Assembly (NCBI GenBank): GCA_035549175.1
Contig: DASZRL010000020.1
Coordinates: forward strand, 1-64,000
Source: DASTSN01 sp035549175
GTDB taxonomy: Bacteria > Bacteroidota > Bacteroidia > Chitinophagales > Chitinophagaceae
Reading direction: 5' to 3'
DNA length: 64,000 nt
Shown: piece after piece, positions 1 to 8,478 of the stretch
How positions within the stretch are numbered: the stretch's first letter is position 1
Layout: each line of letters begins with the position of its first letter
Notes under the pieces: model-generated
Database searches by the model: none
Seen by the model: only the letters and a program-made list of their open reading frames with translations
Told to the model about the DNA's origin: nothing
Position numbers and translations under genes: made by a program

Positions 1-1
1 C

Positions 2-142
2 CTGAAATATGAATATGTGTACCTGAATCCGGCTGGTGATGGCCTGGAATTATACCAGGGATTGGAAAACTGGTTTAACGAATATAACCATCTGAGACAC
101 CATCAATCCCTTGGAAACGAGAAACCGGTTCAATGGTATTAG
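2..142 (+). CDS. IS3-type transposase, C-terminal fragment
   Basis: Only the last 46 codons are in the window; the gene enters from the left edge. The frame reads to a TAG at 140-142. It ends with W-F-N-x-Y-N, then H-x-R-x-H-Q-S-L-G, and a terminal P-V-Q-W-Y. This is the usual end of the rve (DDE integrase) domain of IS3/IS150-type OrfB transposases, where Y-N-x-x-R-x-H-x-S-L-G closes the catalytic core. Whether the element upstream is intact cannot be seen. No clear terminal inverted repeat of an IS3 element was recognised in the bases that follow. The family assignment is firm, the subgroup is not. Confidence 0.8.
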   Translation: MKYEYVYLNPAGDGLELYQGLENWFNEYNHLRHHQSLGNEKPVQWY

Positions 143-547
143 CAACGGGTGGCATAGGGTTATCCACATATCCACGTGGATAGTAAAAAGAAAAAAAGAA
201 CCAAAAAAAGAAAAGGTAGTAATAGTAGTAATGAATTTAAATCAAGCTTAAAAGACATTTGCCCCTGTCCTACGGAGAGGGTCCATTAAACTCTGTAAAA
301 TGCTTGCGTTTCATATTTCAAGTTTAAAGTTAACAATTCATTCCATTGCTAACTCTAATTCTTGTGGCCGAAATTCGGGGAAGCTTACACTAGGACGGCG
401 CATCATTCACCACAACTGTTTCGCTGGAGAAACAGCCAGGACGCCGGCCTTCCTGGGTGATACCCGCTGAGGTGGACGCCTGGCTTGCCAACAAAAAAAT
501 AACCTTCCAGTCGCGGTATCAGGCTGTATTATCGACATCTTTGTCCC
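143..547. other. AT-rich non-coding stretch behind the IS fragment
   Basis: There is no credible gene between the transposase fragment and tag. The stretch is far richer in A and T than the rest of the window, with A-runs near 183-216. It contains a DnaA-box-like site and a 14-bp palindrome at 160-182 (listed separately), and a hyphenated palindrome CCGAA-A-TTCGG at 368-378. Bases near 278-300 (GGTCCATTAAACTCTGTAAA) resemble the outer end of an IS256-like element from memory; this was not verified. It is probably insertion-sequence debris, with the tag promoter close to 500-547. Confidence 0.4.
160..182 (+). promoter_or_regulatory. DnaA-box-like 9-mer next to a perfect 14-bp palindrome
   Basis: Bases 160-168 read TTATCCACA, an exact match to the classical DnaA box. 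Bases 169-182 read TATCCACGTGGATA, a perfect palindrome that repeats the TATCCAC core in both orientations. The three TATCCAC words lie within 23 bases, 18 nt behind the transposase stop. They may belong to the terminal region of the insertion sequence or be a protein-binding site. A single exact box without dnaA, dnaN or a cluster of boxes is not evidence for an origin. Confidence 0.3.
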
Positions 548-1099
548 ATGGCAGCTTCCTATTGTGAATATGTCCGCCAATCTGGCGCTGACCCGGTACA
601 TCGGCAATACCATGATCATGAGTACGGCTTTCCTCTGGATGACGACGCGGCGCTATTTGCGCGCCTGGTCCTGGAAATCAACCAGGCCGGCCTGAGCTGG
701 GAGATCATCCTGAAAAAGAAGGACCATTTTTTCCGGGCCTTCGACGGTTTTGACATTGACCGGGTGGCCCGCTTTGACGAGCGCCGCATTGAGCGACTGC
801 TCCTGGATCCGGGCATTGTGCGCAACCGCCTTAAAATAACGTCCGTGATTGACAATGCCCGGCGCATCCAGGTGATCCGGGAAGACTTTGGCTCCTTCAA
901 GAACTGGCTGGACCTGCACCACCCGATGCCCCGGGAGGAGTGGGTGGCTCTCTTCAGAAATACCTTCCGGTTTACCGGCGGCGAGATCGTCCAGGAATTT
1001 CTCATGAGCACAGGCTACCTTCCCGGGGCGCATGTGCCCGGTTGTCCTGTGTACAAAAAATTGCAGAAAATACGGCCTGCCTGGATGCGCAAGGCCTAG
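548..1099 (+). CDS. tag: DNA-3-methyladenine glycosylase I
   Basis: Removes 3-methyladenine from alkylated DNA to start base excision repair in the cytoplasm. The 183-aa length fits the Tag family. Y-H-D-x-E-Y-G at about 21-27 and the segment E43-x-N-Q-A-G-L-S-W51 match the base-binding pocket; E43 and W51 correspond to Glu38 and Trp46 of the E. coli enzyme. All four zinc ligands are visible: C6, H22, H162 and C166 (motif H-V-P-G-C). The ATG at 548 directly precedes the conserved N-terminal cysteine region, which supports this start. It converges with the next gene, overlapping its end by 4 nt. Confidence 0.95.
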   Translation: MAASYCEYVRQSGADPVHRQYHDHEYGFPLDDDAALFARLVLEINQAGLSWEIILKKKDHFFRAFDGFDIDRVARFDERRIERLLLDPGIVRNRLKITSVIDNARRIQVIREDFGSFKNWLDLHHPMPREEWVALFRNTFRFTGGEIVQEFLMSTGYLPGAHVPGCPVYKKLQKIRPAWMRKA

Positions 1100-1386
1100 T
1101 TGGGCTGCATGGCGGGAAGCCGGTAGAGCTGCCCGTCCAACACGAAGAGTTCATCGATCTCGTAGATCCAGTAACCGAACAGCGGCGATTTGCGAAGCAG
1201 CTGCTCCACTTCATCCTTGTTTTCGGCCGTCATGGTGATCCAGGTGCGCTGGGTTTCCATACTGACCACGTACTGATCGATTGAACCTTTGTTGATGAGG
1301 TAATTGATATAGGTGCGGTGAGGAGGGACAAGGTTCATGAACCCGTCATCCATATCAAACTGTATGGTCACCTGGTACTTTGCCAT
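1096..1386 (-). CDS. Small YciI/muconolactone-isomerase-like protein
   Basis: A 96-aa protein with no cysteine motif, signal peptide or membrane segment. The layout is a strand (M-A-K-Y-Q-V-T-I-Q-F), a helix containing P-P-H-R-T-Y-I-N-Y-L, then a strand W-I-T-M-T and a helix E-V-E-Q-L-L. It ends with a strand around Y-E-I-D-E-L-F-V. This is the ferredoxin-like dimeric alpha/beta-barrel pattern of YciI and muconolactone delta-isomerase relatives. The start is the ATG at 1384-1386. No pathway neighbour suggests a substrate, so the function is unknown. Confidence 0.75.
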   Translation of the reverse strand: MAKYQVTIQFDMDDGFMNLVPPHRTYINYLINKGSIDQYVVSMETQRTWITMTAENKDEVEQLLRKSPLFGYWIYEIDELFVLDGQLYRLPAMQPN

Positions 1387-1526
1387 AGCCTGTACTGGTA
1401 AGACAAAATTACTGCGGAAATGTTGCCTGTCCGGGAAAATATTGGCGCTGCCGGGTATTACGGTCTTCGCCTCGCCGGATTTCCGTTTCCGGCCAAGATT
1501 TTCCCTGCCAAATAGAAAAATGAGAT

Positions 1527-1534
1527 TATTTTTG
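1527..1534 (+). promoter_or_regulatory. Bacteroidota -7 promoter element for tRNA-Val
   Basis: TATTTTTG matches TAnnTTTG, the -7 element read by the Bacteroidota primary sigma factor. The tRNA starts 36 nt downstream. No clear TTTG box is seen at the usual 19-21 nt spacing; TTTC at 1500-1503 is the nearest candidate. The element and its next bases (GCAC) are the same as in the tRNA-Lys promoter at 22417. Confidence 0.55.
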
Positions 1535-1569
1535 CACCCCGATCCACCCGGAAGGAATCTTTTTAAACC

Positions 1570-1644
1570 GGAACGTTAGCTCAGTTGGTTCAGAGCGCTG
1601 CTTTGACAGAGCAGAGGTCACTGGTTCGAGCCCAGTACGTTCCA
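1570..1644 (+). tRNA. tRNA-Val (GAC)
   Basis: A 75-nt cloverleaf. The acceptor arm GGAACGT pairs with ACGTTCC at 1637-1643, with discriminator A. The anticodon stem CTGCT/AGCAG encloses the loop TTGACAG, giving anticodon GAC (valine). The T arm contains GGTTCGAGCCC. CCA is not encoded. The 3' end abuts the stop codon of the convergent gene at 1645 with no spacer. Confidence 0.97.
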
Positions 1645-2634
1645 CTACTTCTTTCCTCCGGCACCCTCCGGCCGGCCGCCTGCCACAGCCGTATGCGTCC
1701 TTTTACCGAGCGGCCCCTCGCGTTTCCTGCGATAGATGAAATCATAGTTGACAGTATAGGTGTTCCCGCCATCGTAACTGATATCCTGGTACTGGCGAAA
1801 CTGGTCCGGTCCCTGGTCATACAGGATATAGCGTCCCTGCCCGGTGCGGCCTCCTGCCGAGGTCCGGTATTGAAATACCATGGCGCTGTCCCGGTACCTG
1901 CCTCCGGTATAAAGCTGATGTCCGCCCAGGGAGCCCGCATACAGTTGTATCCAGCAGGAGTCTCCCGCATCGTACAGGTTGATGCTGTGCCCGGACTGGG
2001 GTGAAACCAGCGACCGGAAATTCTCCAGGATCACACAGCCGCCATCTTCCCGGCTGATGTGGCTGCTGCCTACCCGCTGGTTGGATCCCCGGGGGTACAC
2101 ATCCCAGTCCCCGATCCAGAAATCCATCTCGTGGTGGTGCGGATCTGCCAGGCAGGGATAAGCATTGGCGCGGGCCCGCCCGATCAGGGCCTGGTACCGC
2201 GGGCTGTCCGCCAGGGAACGGAACATGGCGAACTTCCGGATCAGCACATAATTGCCGTAGCCCTGCTGTACGAAGGGTTCCAGGAAGCTGATGGCTTCAC
2301 TGCCCCGGCCCAGCCGGTCAAACACGTCGAGGATCGGGGGAAACATCCCGTACGGTAGCGACCCGGAAGGTTGCTGCGCAAAAGCACGCCGGTAGGCGGC
2401 GAGGGATTCCTGCAAAAGCCCCCTGCGCCGGCAGGCGTCGGCCAGGCGCTGCCACGCCTGGGTATTGGTGGAGGTATCCCCCAGATAATTCCGGTACAGG
2501 GATATGGCCTGGCGAAAGTTCCCGGCCAGGTACAGGGAATCGGCCTGGCGGAGTGCGGACTGGCTATGTGCCGGGGTCAGAGCCAACATAAGGGCCAACA
2601 GGCAGGTGGCCGTCGCGGCAGCGAAGGGTTTCAT
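1645..2634 (-). CDS. Secreted TPR protein with C-terminal DUF1579-like domain
   Basis: The ATG at 2634 starts a clean signal peptide (M-K-P-F, hydrophobic core L-L-A-L-M-L-A-L, then A-H-S-Q). Longer in-frame starts at 2643 or 2733 would place 3-33 extra residues before it. The mature part begins with helical tetratricopeptide-like repeats (A-L-R-Q-A-D-S-L-Y-L-A-G-N-F and similar; roughly residues 25-110). The C-terminal half contains M-D-F-W-I-G-D-W-D-V-Y, a hallmark of DUF1579-like lipocalin-type domains. It is probably periplasmic, with unknown ligand. The stop codon lies immediately against tRNA-Val on the other strand. Confidence 0.75.
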   Translation of the reverse strand: MKPFAAATATCLLALMLALTPAHSQSALRQADSLYLAGNFRQAISLYRNYLGDTSTNTQAWQRLADACRRRGLLQESLAAYRRAFAQQPSGSLPYGMFPPILDVFDRLGRGSEAISFLEPFVQQGYGNYVLIRKFAMFRSLADSPRYQALIGRARANAYPCLADPHHHEMDFWIGDWDVYPRGSNQRVGSSHISREDGGCVILENFRSLVSPQSGHSINLYDAGDSCWIQLYAGSLGGHQLYTGGRYRDSAMVFQYRTSAGGRTGQGRYILYDQGPDQFRQYQDISYDGGNTYTVNYDFIYRRKREGPLGKRTHTAVAGGRPEGAGGKK

Positions 2635-2751
2635 GCGGGGCATTTTCAGAAAATTATTCCAATTCCCCGCATCCCGGTTACCTCTCATCCCTTTTTGAGC
2701 CGGAGCCCTGCTTTTTGCGATCTTCGCCGTCATCCCTGAAATGACCTGGCC

Positions 2752-3627
2752 ATGAAACGATTTATCCTTCCTCTTACCGGTTTTCTGCTATGCTTCCTGC
2801 TGGACAGCTCCTGGCCTGCCCTGGCGCAGCAAGACCCCGACGACCGCAAAATGAATGGTCCCATGGAGCCCTTCCGGATTATGGGTAATTTGTACTATGT
2901 CGGCGCCTCCGATGTCACGGCCTACCTGATCACGGGTCCCCGGGGGCATATTCTGATTGACGGGGGATACCGCGAAACAGCCTCCCGCATCCTCGCCAAT
3001 ATACGCAAGCTGGGTTTCCGGCCCCGGGACGTCCGGATCCTGCTCATCAACCATGCTCACTACGATCACTGCGGCGGGCTGGCGCAAATCAAACGGGTGA
3101 CTCATGCCCGGCTGCTGGCAAGCCCCGGCGATGCCCCCGTCCTGGAGGACGGCGGGAAGTCGGATTTCTATTTTGGAAGCAGGGGTAAGCTGTTTCCACC
3201 TGTCCACGTGGATAGCCTGCTTCAGGACGGCCAGGTGATCCGGCTGGGTCCGCTGGCCCTGACCACCTATTTCACGCCCGGCCATACCCGGGGGGCAACC
3301 AGCTGGGAATTTTCCCTTACGGATTCCGGCAGGACCTACCAGGTCGTCATTGCCAGCAGCCTCACCACCCTGGATTACGCCCTGACCGGTCAGGAAGCCT
3401 ACCCCCACATCGCGGCAGACTTCCGGCAAAGCTTCACTACCCTGGACCGGATCCATCCCGATATCTTCCTGGCCTCACATGGCCAGTTCTTCGACCTGCT
3501 GCGCAGGGCGCGGGACCTGCGGGCCGGTGTACGTCCCAACCCCTTTATTGATCCGGAAGGCCTGGCCAGGTATGTTCAGGCCATGCGGGAGGACTTTGAT
3601 AAAAGATGGAAGGCAGACCGGCCCTGA
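2752..3627 (+). CDS. Subclass B3 metallo-beta-lactamase-like hydrolase
   Basis: A 291-aa exported zinc hydrolase. It has an N-terminal signal peptide (cleavage near A-L-A-Q, residue 25) and the alphabeta/betaalpha metallo-beta-lactamase fold. Zinc ligands: H101-x-H103-x-D105-H106, H178 in T-P-G-H-T-R-G-A-T-S-W, and H243 in A-S-H-G-Q-F-F-D. H-x-H-x-D-H without a Cys ligand, the S/T-S-W after the third zinc motif and the late His match subclass B3 (L1/FEZ type) rather than B1. It would act in the periplasm; activity against beta-lactams is inferred from family. No regulator such as ampR is adjacent. Relatives with lactonase-like roles are not excluded. Confidence 0.85.
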   Translation: MKRFILPLTGFLLCFLLDSSWPALAQQDPDDRKMNGPMEPFRIMGNLYYVGASDVTAYLITGPRGHILIDGGYRETASRILANIRKLGFRPRDVRILLINHAHYDHCGGLAQIKRVTHARLLASPGDAPVLEDGGKSDFYFGSRGKLFPPVHVDSLLQDGQVIRLGPLALTTYFTPGHTRGATSWEFSLTDSGRTYQVVIASSLTTLDYALTGQEAYPHIAADFRQSFTTLDRIHPDIFLASHGQFFDLLRRARDLRAGVRPNPFIDPEGLARYVQAMREDFDKRWKADRP

Positions 3628-3657
3628 GGTCCTGCCGGGATGGTTGTCCTGGTCTGG

Positions 3658-5664
3658 TCAGGGTCTTTTTTCCAGTTTGACCAGGAACCCGCCTCCCGGG
3701 GCCAGGTGCAGGGTCAGAGTATCCTGCCTGCGCAGGACCGTGCCCGTTGTCAGGCTGTAATCGGCTGCATACCGGTCGGCATTGATGCCGTCGCGGCAGA
3801 TCGTGGCCGCGTAGGTACCCTCCTGGAGGAAGTCAAGCGGAACCTCCAGGTCGCGGGGTGTCCAGTCGTTCATGCCGGCCACATACCAGTTGCCGTCCTT
3901 CAGCCGGGCAGTGACGATATATTCGGCCACACGGGCCTGCAGGATGCGGGTATCGTCCCAGGTGGTGGGCAGCGAGCCGATCAGGTGCATCAGGTCCGGT
4001 TCGCGCTGCCCCTCGGAGGGATTACCCGAAAAGATTTGCATGGGGCTGTCGTAGACCACAAACATGGCCACCTGGTGGCAGCGCGTACCGGGGCTGGTCA
4101 CCTCTCCCGCGACGGGACGGGTCCCTGATCGCGTGGCATTGTGAAGCAAACCCGGTTCATAATCCATGCTTCCCGCCAGCATGCGGGTGAAAGGCAGGGT
4201 CAGGTCATGGGCCGGGGTTACCCGGTCGCTCCAGATATTGTATTCCGAGCCCAGTACCCCTTCCCGCGTGACGGCATTGGGGTAGGTTCGGTTAAATCCC
4301 TTCGGCGGGTAGGCTCCATGGAACATGATCATGATACGCCGGCGGGCACAGGCCTCCGCGATGCGCTGGTAAAACCGCACGGTCTTCTGGTCGTCCCGGT
4401 CGATGAAATCGGTCATGATAAAGTCCACCCCCCAGCGCTGGAAACGGTCCAGGGCGCTGTCCAGCTGGCGGTCCAGCGTCTGCGCGAGGGTCCACATGCT
4501 GATCCGGACCCCCTGCCGGCGGGCATGATCCAGGATGGAATCCAGGTTGATGGAGGGGGTAATGCGAAACAGGTCGGTGTTGTCGCTCCAGCCCGCATCC
4601 ATCATGATGCGGTCGAAGCCGAACCGTTTGGCAAAGTCTATATAATACAGGTAGGAGTTGGTATTGAGGCCCGCTCGGAAGGGTACGCCAAACAGGTTGA
4701 TGTCCACGATCCATTCGTCAGTCAGGTTGCCCGGATGGACCCAGGAGGCATCCCCGATGCGCGAGGGGGTAGCCAGCCGGTACACCAGATCGTTTCCCGG
4801 CAGATCGCGGTCTTCGGGGGCCACGATAAAAACGCGCCAGGGGAGGTTGCGGGTGCCTGCCGTACGGGCGATATACGAGGCCCTGCGGCTGACGAGCCAC
4901 TGGGGATAAAGGCCCCCGCTGGACTGCTCCTCCAGCGGATAGGGGGCACAAACCCCTTCCAGGGTACCTGAGCCGGTACCGGCCAGGAACATGCCGGGAT
5001 AATCCAGCAGGTCAGACTCCGTGAGCCCGATCCGGGGCCTTCCGTCCGCGGGCACCACGAGGACCGGTGAATATCCCAGGGTTCCCGGCGGCAGGCTGTC
5101 CAGGCGCCGAAGGGGGTAGTTTTCCTCGTAACTGGTGTGGAAGATGTCGGCATGATCCCGCTTTTGTACGGCCGGAAAATAAACAGACGGATGGCCGGGA
5201 AAGACAAACCGGGCTGTTTCACGCCGGATGGTGATGGAGTCGCGGAATCTGGTACCGATCCGGTAGGCGGCCCCGTCGTCATATACCCGGAAATACACGG
5301 TGAAGGGATCCCGGAACTGCAGGGTGAGCTGGTGGTACCGGTCGCGGATCAACCTCCTTTTTTCAGGGACTGGTACCCGGATGGTATCATCCGCAGCGGT
5401 CCTGCGCACTGAACGGATACGGAGGGATCGGCCGCTCATGCTTCGGCCATCCGTCAGTTCGAGGCCCAGTACCGATGGCGCCATCAGGGGCAGCCGGTCG
5501 TACCAGATGCTGTAATGCACCTGGCTGTCCAGCCAGAGGCGCACCTCGATCCTCCCGGAGGGAGAATCCACACGAAGGGTATCCGTTTCAGCGGCATGCG
5601 CCTGCAGATTGTAAAGCCCGCAAAGGCAGGCCACCAGGTATTTAAGCAGCGTTCGGGTTTGCAT
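3658..5664 (-). CDS. Glycoside hydrolase family 97 (alpha-glucosidase/alpha-galactosidase type)
   Basis: About 668 aa with a signal peptide ending near A-H-A-A; the enzyme is expected in the periplasm. The N-terminal super-sandwich domain (about 30-300) leads into a (beta/alpha)8 barrel beginning at D-R-I-M-M-D-A-G-W. A C-terminal beta domain follows. The barrel contains T-D-F-I-D-R-D-D-Q (about 418-426), equivalent to the segment bearing the Asp nucleophile of retaining GH97 enzymes, and G-S-E-Y-N further on. This points to the retaining, alpha-galactosidase-like branch rather than inverting SusB. I chose the ATG at 5664; a TTG lies two codons upstream. No SusC/SusD genes are adjacent, so it is not part of a visible polysaccharide locus. 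Confidence 0.9.
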   Translation of the reverse strand: MQTRTLLKYLVACLCGLYNLQAHAAETDTLRVDSPSGRIEVRLWLDSQVHYSIWYDRLPLMAPSVLGLELTDGRSMSGRSLRIRSVRRTAADDTIRVPVPEKRRLIRDRYHQLTLQFRDPFTVYFRVYDDGAAYRIGTRFRDSITIRRETARFVFPGHPSVYFPAVQKRDHADIFHTSYEENYPLRRLDSLPPGTLGYSPVLVVPADGRPRIGLTESDLLDYPGMFLAGTGSGTLEGVCAPYPLEEQSSGGLYPQWLVSRRASYIARTAGTRNLPWRVFIVAPEDRDLPGNDLVYRLATPSRIGDASWVHPGNLTDEWIVDINLFGVPFRAGLNTNSYLYYIDFAKRFGFDRIMMDAGWSDNTDLFRITPSINLDSILDHARRQGVRISMWTLAQTLDRQLDSALDRFQRWGVDFIMTDFIDRDDQKTVRFYQRIAEACARRRIMIMFHGAYPPKGFNRTYPNAVTREGVLGSEYNIWSDRVTPAHDLTLPFTRMLAGSMDYEPGLLHNATRSGTRPVAGEVTSPGTRCHQVAMFVVYDSPMQIFSGNPSEGQREPDLMHLIGSLPTTWDDTRILQARVAEYIVTARLKDGNWYVAGMNDWTPRDLEVPLDFLQEGTYAATICRDGINADRYAADYSLTTGTVLRRQDTLTLHLAPGGGFLVKLEKRP

Positions 5665-6071
5665 ATCCAAAAATAGGGTTTCCTGCCACGGTTGGAAACC
5701 CCTGCGGGTAAAGGGTCCGGGGGACCGGGTTGCCGGGTGTTTCCCCTCTGGGAATGAGCCAATTCAGCACCTTTTTCCCCAAAGCGGGAGGCCCGGTGGC
5801 GCTTTCCCGGTAGCAGGGAATGGCCTGCCTTTCGGCATGGATTCTGAAAATTAAATACCAACTTTGCCGTGAACGGGAAGGCCTGGGTGCCTGAGAGGCG
5901 CAATGCGCCGACCCGGCGGCTGAATGGACCCGGCGCGGGATTCTGCAGCCAAAAAATCCCTGGCAGCAAGCCCCGGAAGGCCGGTTAGCTTGAGTCGCCG
6001 GCGGCGCCTTCATCGCGGCACTTGCGCCATTGGTTATTGGTTCAGTGATTTATTCCTTATAATGCGAAACT
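5665..6071. other. Intergenic region between GH97 and GNAT genes
   Basis: About 400 bases between two divergently transcribed genes. Open frames here are overlapping and without recognisable protein content. On the minus strand a TATTTTTG (5668-5675) sits only a few bases before the GH97 ATG. No terminator, repeat or RNA gene was recognised. Confidence 0.5.
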
Positions 6072-6518
6072 ATGATTGAGCTCGTTGACTATTCACGGCA
6101 ATACCTGGATCTGTCCTGGGCCTGGCTGAATGATCCGGAGATCAAACGACTGACGGTAACCCCTGATTTTACCCGGGAAAACCAGTTGGCGTTTTTTGAA
6201 AAAATCCCTCAGCGAACGGATTACTGGGTAAAGGGCGTGGCCTATGACCAGCATCCGGTCGGGGTGGTAGGGATAAAACACATCACGAAGGTGGACGGGG
6301 AATACTGGGGGTATATCGGGGATAAGGAATACTGGGGAAAAGGTATCGGGAAATTTATGCTAGATCAGGCCGTCCGTAAAGCAAGGGAACTCAGGCTGAA
6401 ATCCCTGTACCTGTATGTGGCCGATTACAATGAGCGGGCAAAGAGCGTATATATCAAATACGGGTTTGTATTTGAAAATGCCAGGGAGGGACTGGAGCGG
6501 TATACCCTTACGTTATGA
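6072..6518 (+). CDS. GNAT family N-acetyltransferase
   Basis: A 148-aa single-domain acetyltransferase of the RimJ/RimL-like type. The acetyl-CoA binding loop is visible as Y-W-G-K-G-I-G-K (about residues 93-100), preceded by strand G-V-V-G-I-K-H-I and followed by the helix of motif A. The closing C-terminal pattern N-E-R-A-K-S-V-Y-I-K-Y-G-F is typical of GNAT motif B. The substrate is unknown; candidates are small amines or protein N-termini. It stands alone, with no operon partner. Confidence 0.85.
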   Translation: MIELVDYSRQYLDLSWAWLNDPEIKRLTVTPDFTRENQLAFFEKIPQRTDYWVKGVAYDQHPVGVVGIKHITKVDGEYWGYIGDKEYWGKGIGKFMLDQAVRKARELRLKSLYLYVADYNERAKSVYIKYGFVFENAREGLERYTLTL

Positions 6519-6638
6519 TTCCCGGTTTTTCCCGGCTCTTCCGATCCGTTTCACCTGCCCGGGCTGGTTCAGCGCGTTTATTTTCTCCCAAGCCTTCGGC
6601 GGTTGCGGGCCGGCCCGGCGGGCACCCGGGCGAGCCGG

Positions 6639-7913
6639 TCAGAGTGTCCAGTCCACCACCCGGTTGACCCAGTCTTCCCGGTAGGGGGTGGTAACCTGGA
6701 TATAGTTATCGGTATAGCCCTCCATCATCCCGTTTTTGGGATGACGCTCGAAAAGTACCTGGCGAACCTGGCCCCGGTGACGTTCCGTGAAAGTCTGCAT
6801 TTTCCTGTAGGAGAGGCTGCGCAGCCGCTTGTTGCGCTGGTGACGTTCGGCCAGGGGAACCACCGGCCGGATATCGAGCGCTGCGGTATGGTCCCGCTCC
6901 GAATACGTGAATACGTGCAGGTAGGAAACATCCAGGGACTCCAGGAAGGAACAGGTGTCCTCAAAGTCCGTTTCGCTTTCCGAAGGGAAGCCCACAATAA
7001 CGTCGACGCCGATACCGCAATGGGGCATCAGGTTCCTGATCCACTCCACGCGCTCGGCATACAGCTCGCGCTGGTAGCGGCGGCGCATCAGGCCCAGGAT
7101 GCGGTTGCTGCCGCTTTGCAGGGGAATATGGAAGTGGGGCATGAACCGTTCACTGGCGGCTACTGCCTCGATGATCTCCCGGGTAAGCAGGTTGGGTTCG
7201 ATGGAGGAAATGCGAAAGCGCCGGATACCTTCCACCCGGTCCAGTGCCCGCACCAGGTCCAGGAAGCGCTCGCCGTGGTGGCGGCTGCCATCGGCCCCGC
7301 GCCCGAAATCGCCCAGGTTTACTCCTGTGAGGACGATTTCCTGCACCCCTTCCCCGGCAAGCTGTTCGGCGCGCTGTACGACCCGGGCGACCGTGTCGCT
7401 GCGGCTGTGCCCGCGGGCCAGCGGAATGGTACAGAAGGAGCAGGTATAGTCGCAGCCGTCCTGCACCTTCAGAAAAGTACGGGTGCGGTCGCCGGCGGAC
7501 CAGGATGCATGAAATCCCGAAACCGATTCGATATCGCAGCTGCTGATCCGGGCCGAATCTCCTTTGGCCAACTGCTGGACATGGTGGACGATGTTGAACT
7601 TTTCGGCGGCGCCCAGGACCAGGTCTACCCCGGGAATGGCCGCGATCTCGGCCGGTTTGAGCTGGGCATAGCAGCCGGTGACGACCACCAGGCTGGAAGG
7701 AGACTGGCGCTGGATGCGGCGCACCAGGTGGCGGCATTCCCTGTCTGCATTTTCGGTGACCGAACAGGTGTTGATCACGTACACGTCGGCCTGGTCGTCA
7801 AACGACCGCTTCGCAAAGCCCTCGTTCTCAAACATGCGCGAGATCGAAGAGGTCTCCGAAAAGTTCAGCTTGCAGCCCAGGGTATGAAATGCGACGGTTT
7901 TGGAGCCGGTCAT
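6639..7913 (-). CDS. mtaB: tRNA t6A37 methylthiotransferase MtaB
   Basis: Radical-SAM enzyme that adds a methylthio group to t6A37 of ANN-decoding tRNAs, giving ms2t6A. The N-terminal UPF0004 domain holds the three Cys of the auxiliary cluster in G-C-K-L-N, N-T-C-S-V-T and T-G-C-Y. The radical-SAM cluster is C-D-Y-T-C-S-F-C. A TRAM-like segment ends the protein. The H-T-L-G-C-K-L-N-F start and the F-C-T-I-P continuation favour MtaB over MiaB or RimO. I set the start at the ATG at 7913, eight residues into the longest frame, because homology begins there and a TAnnTTTG element lies 8 nt upstream. Confidence 0.92.
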   Translation of the reverse strand: MTGSKTVAFHTLGCKLNFSETSSISRMFENEGFAKRSFDDQADVYVINTCSVTENADRECRHLVRRIQRQSPSSLVVVTGCYAQLKPAEIAAIPGVDLVLGAAEKFNIVHHVQQLAKGDSARISSCDIESVSGFHASWSAGDRTRTFLKVQDGCDYTCSFCTIPLARGHSRSDTVARVVQRAEQLAGEGVQEIVLTGVNLGDFGRGADGSRHHGERFLDLVRALDRVEGIRRFRISSIEPNLLTREIIEAVAASERFMPHFHIPLQSGSNRILGLMRRRYQRELYAERVEWIRNLMPHCGIGVDVIVGFPSESETDFEDTCSFLESLDVSYLHVFTYSERDHTAALDIRPVVPLAERHQRNKRLRSLSYRKMQTFTERHRGQVRQVLFERHPKNGMMEGYTDNYIQVTTPYREDWVNRVVDWTL

Positions 7914-7921
7914 AGCGGCTG

Positions 7922-7929
7922 CAAAGATA
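7922..7929 (-). promoter_or_regulatory. TAnnTTTG element before mtaB
   Basis: On the minus strand the sequence reads TATCTTTG, ending 8 nt before the chosen mtaB ATG. No TTTG box is seen at about 20 nt further upstream. If functional it would give a leaderless or nearly leaderless transcript, and it would overlap the N-terminal codons of the longer open frame, supporting the shorter start. Confidence 0.4.
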
Positions 7930-8001
7930 ACATGCACCGGGATGACCGGGTCGATTTCGCAGGATTTTTAAATTCCGGTATTTTTAGCCAAAAATCTGCC
8001 T

Positions 8002-8478
8002 GTGAAAGGGAAATGGCTACCCTTCCTGCTGCTGGCGGTCCTGCTGGGGGCCGCGATCGCGATCAAACAATGCGCCCGAATCGGGCAACCCCAGCCCCGG
8101 ACGGTACGCACCGATCAGCGCGGAGGCGGGCGGGAGCCGGCCGCCAACCCCGACCGCAACCGGGGCCTGGACCGGCGGGTTTCCTTCCTGGAGTATACCC
8201 GGCACGCTCGCTGTCGCATGGCCTGCCGGCATATCACCCAGGCGGAAGTGGAACAGATCCTGCGCGAAGGCACCATCAACTACCGGAAAAGCGATGTCAA
8301 CGCCCATCCCTGTCCCACCTATGCGGTGGAAGGGTACAGCTCCGACAACCAGCACCTGCGCATCGTTTTTGCCCAGTGTGATTATACCACCAAGGTGGTC
8401 ACCTGCATTGACCTGGGCCATGAGTGGGCATGCCATTGCCCCGGCGATGACGAACATTACAAAAACCAACGGGAATGA
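8002..8478 (+). CDS. DUF4258 domain protein with N-terminal membrane anchor
   Basis: 158 aa beginning at GTG. Residues about 5-21 form one hydrophobic segment (L-P-F-L-L-L-A-V-L-L-G-A-A-I-A-I), followed by a low-complexity polar linker to about 60. The C-terminal domain starts at Y-T-R-H-A-R-C-R-M-A-C-R-H-I and contains the E-V-E-Q-I-L-R-E-G helix. It ends with a C-x-C-P motif; this is the DUF4258 pattern. The domain is related to BrnT/RelE-like small folds, but a toxin role is not shown. Its stop overlaps the next start by 4 nt (ATGA), so it is translationally coupled to plsC. Function is unknown. Confidence 0.78.
   Translation: MKGKWLPFLLLAVLLGAAIAIKQCARIGQPQPRTVRTDQRGGGREPAANPDRNRGLDRRVSFLEYTRHARCRMACRHITQAEVEQILREGTINYRKSDVNAHPCPTYAVEGYSSDNQHLRIVFAQCDYTTKVVTCIDLGHEWACHCPGDDEHYKNQRE

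Noticed and set aside
160..182. Chromosomal replication origin
   Set aside because: Only one exact DnaA box and one palindrome; no dnaA, dnaN, cluster of boxes or clear skew signal. More likely linked to the insertion sequence.
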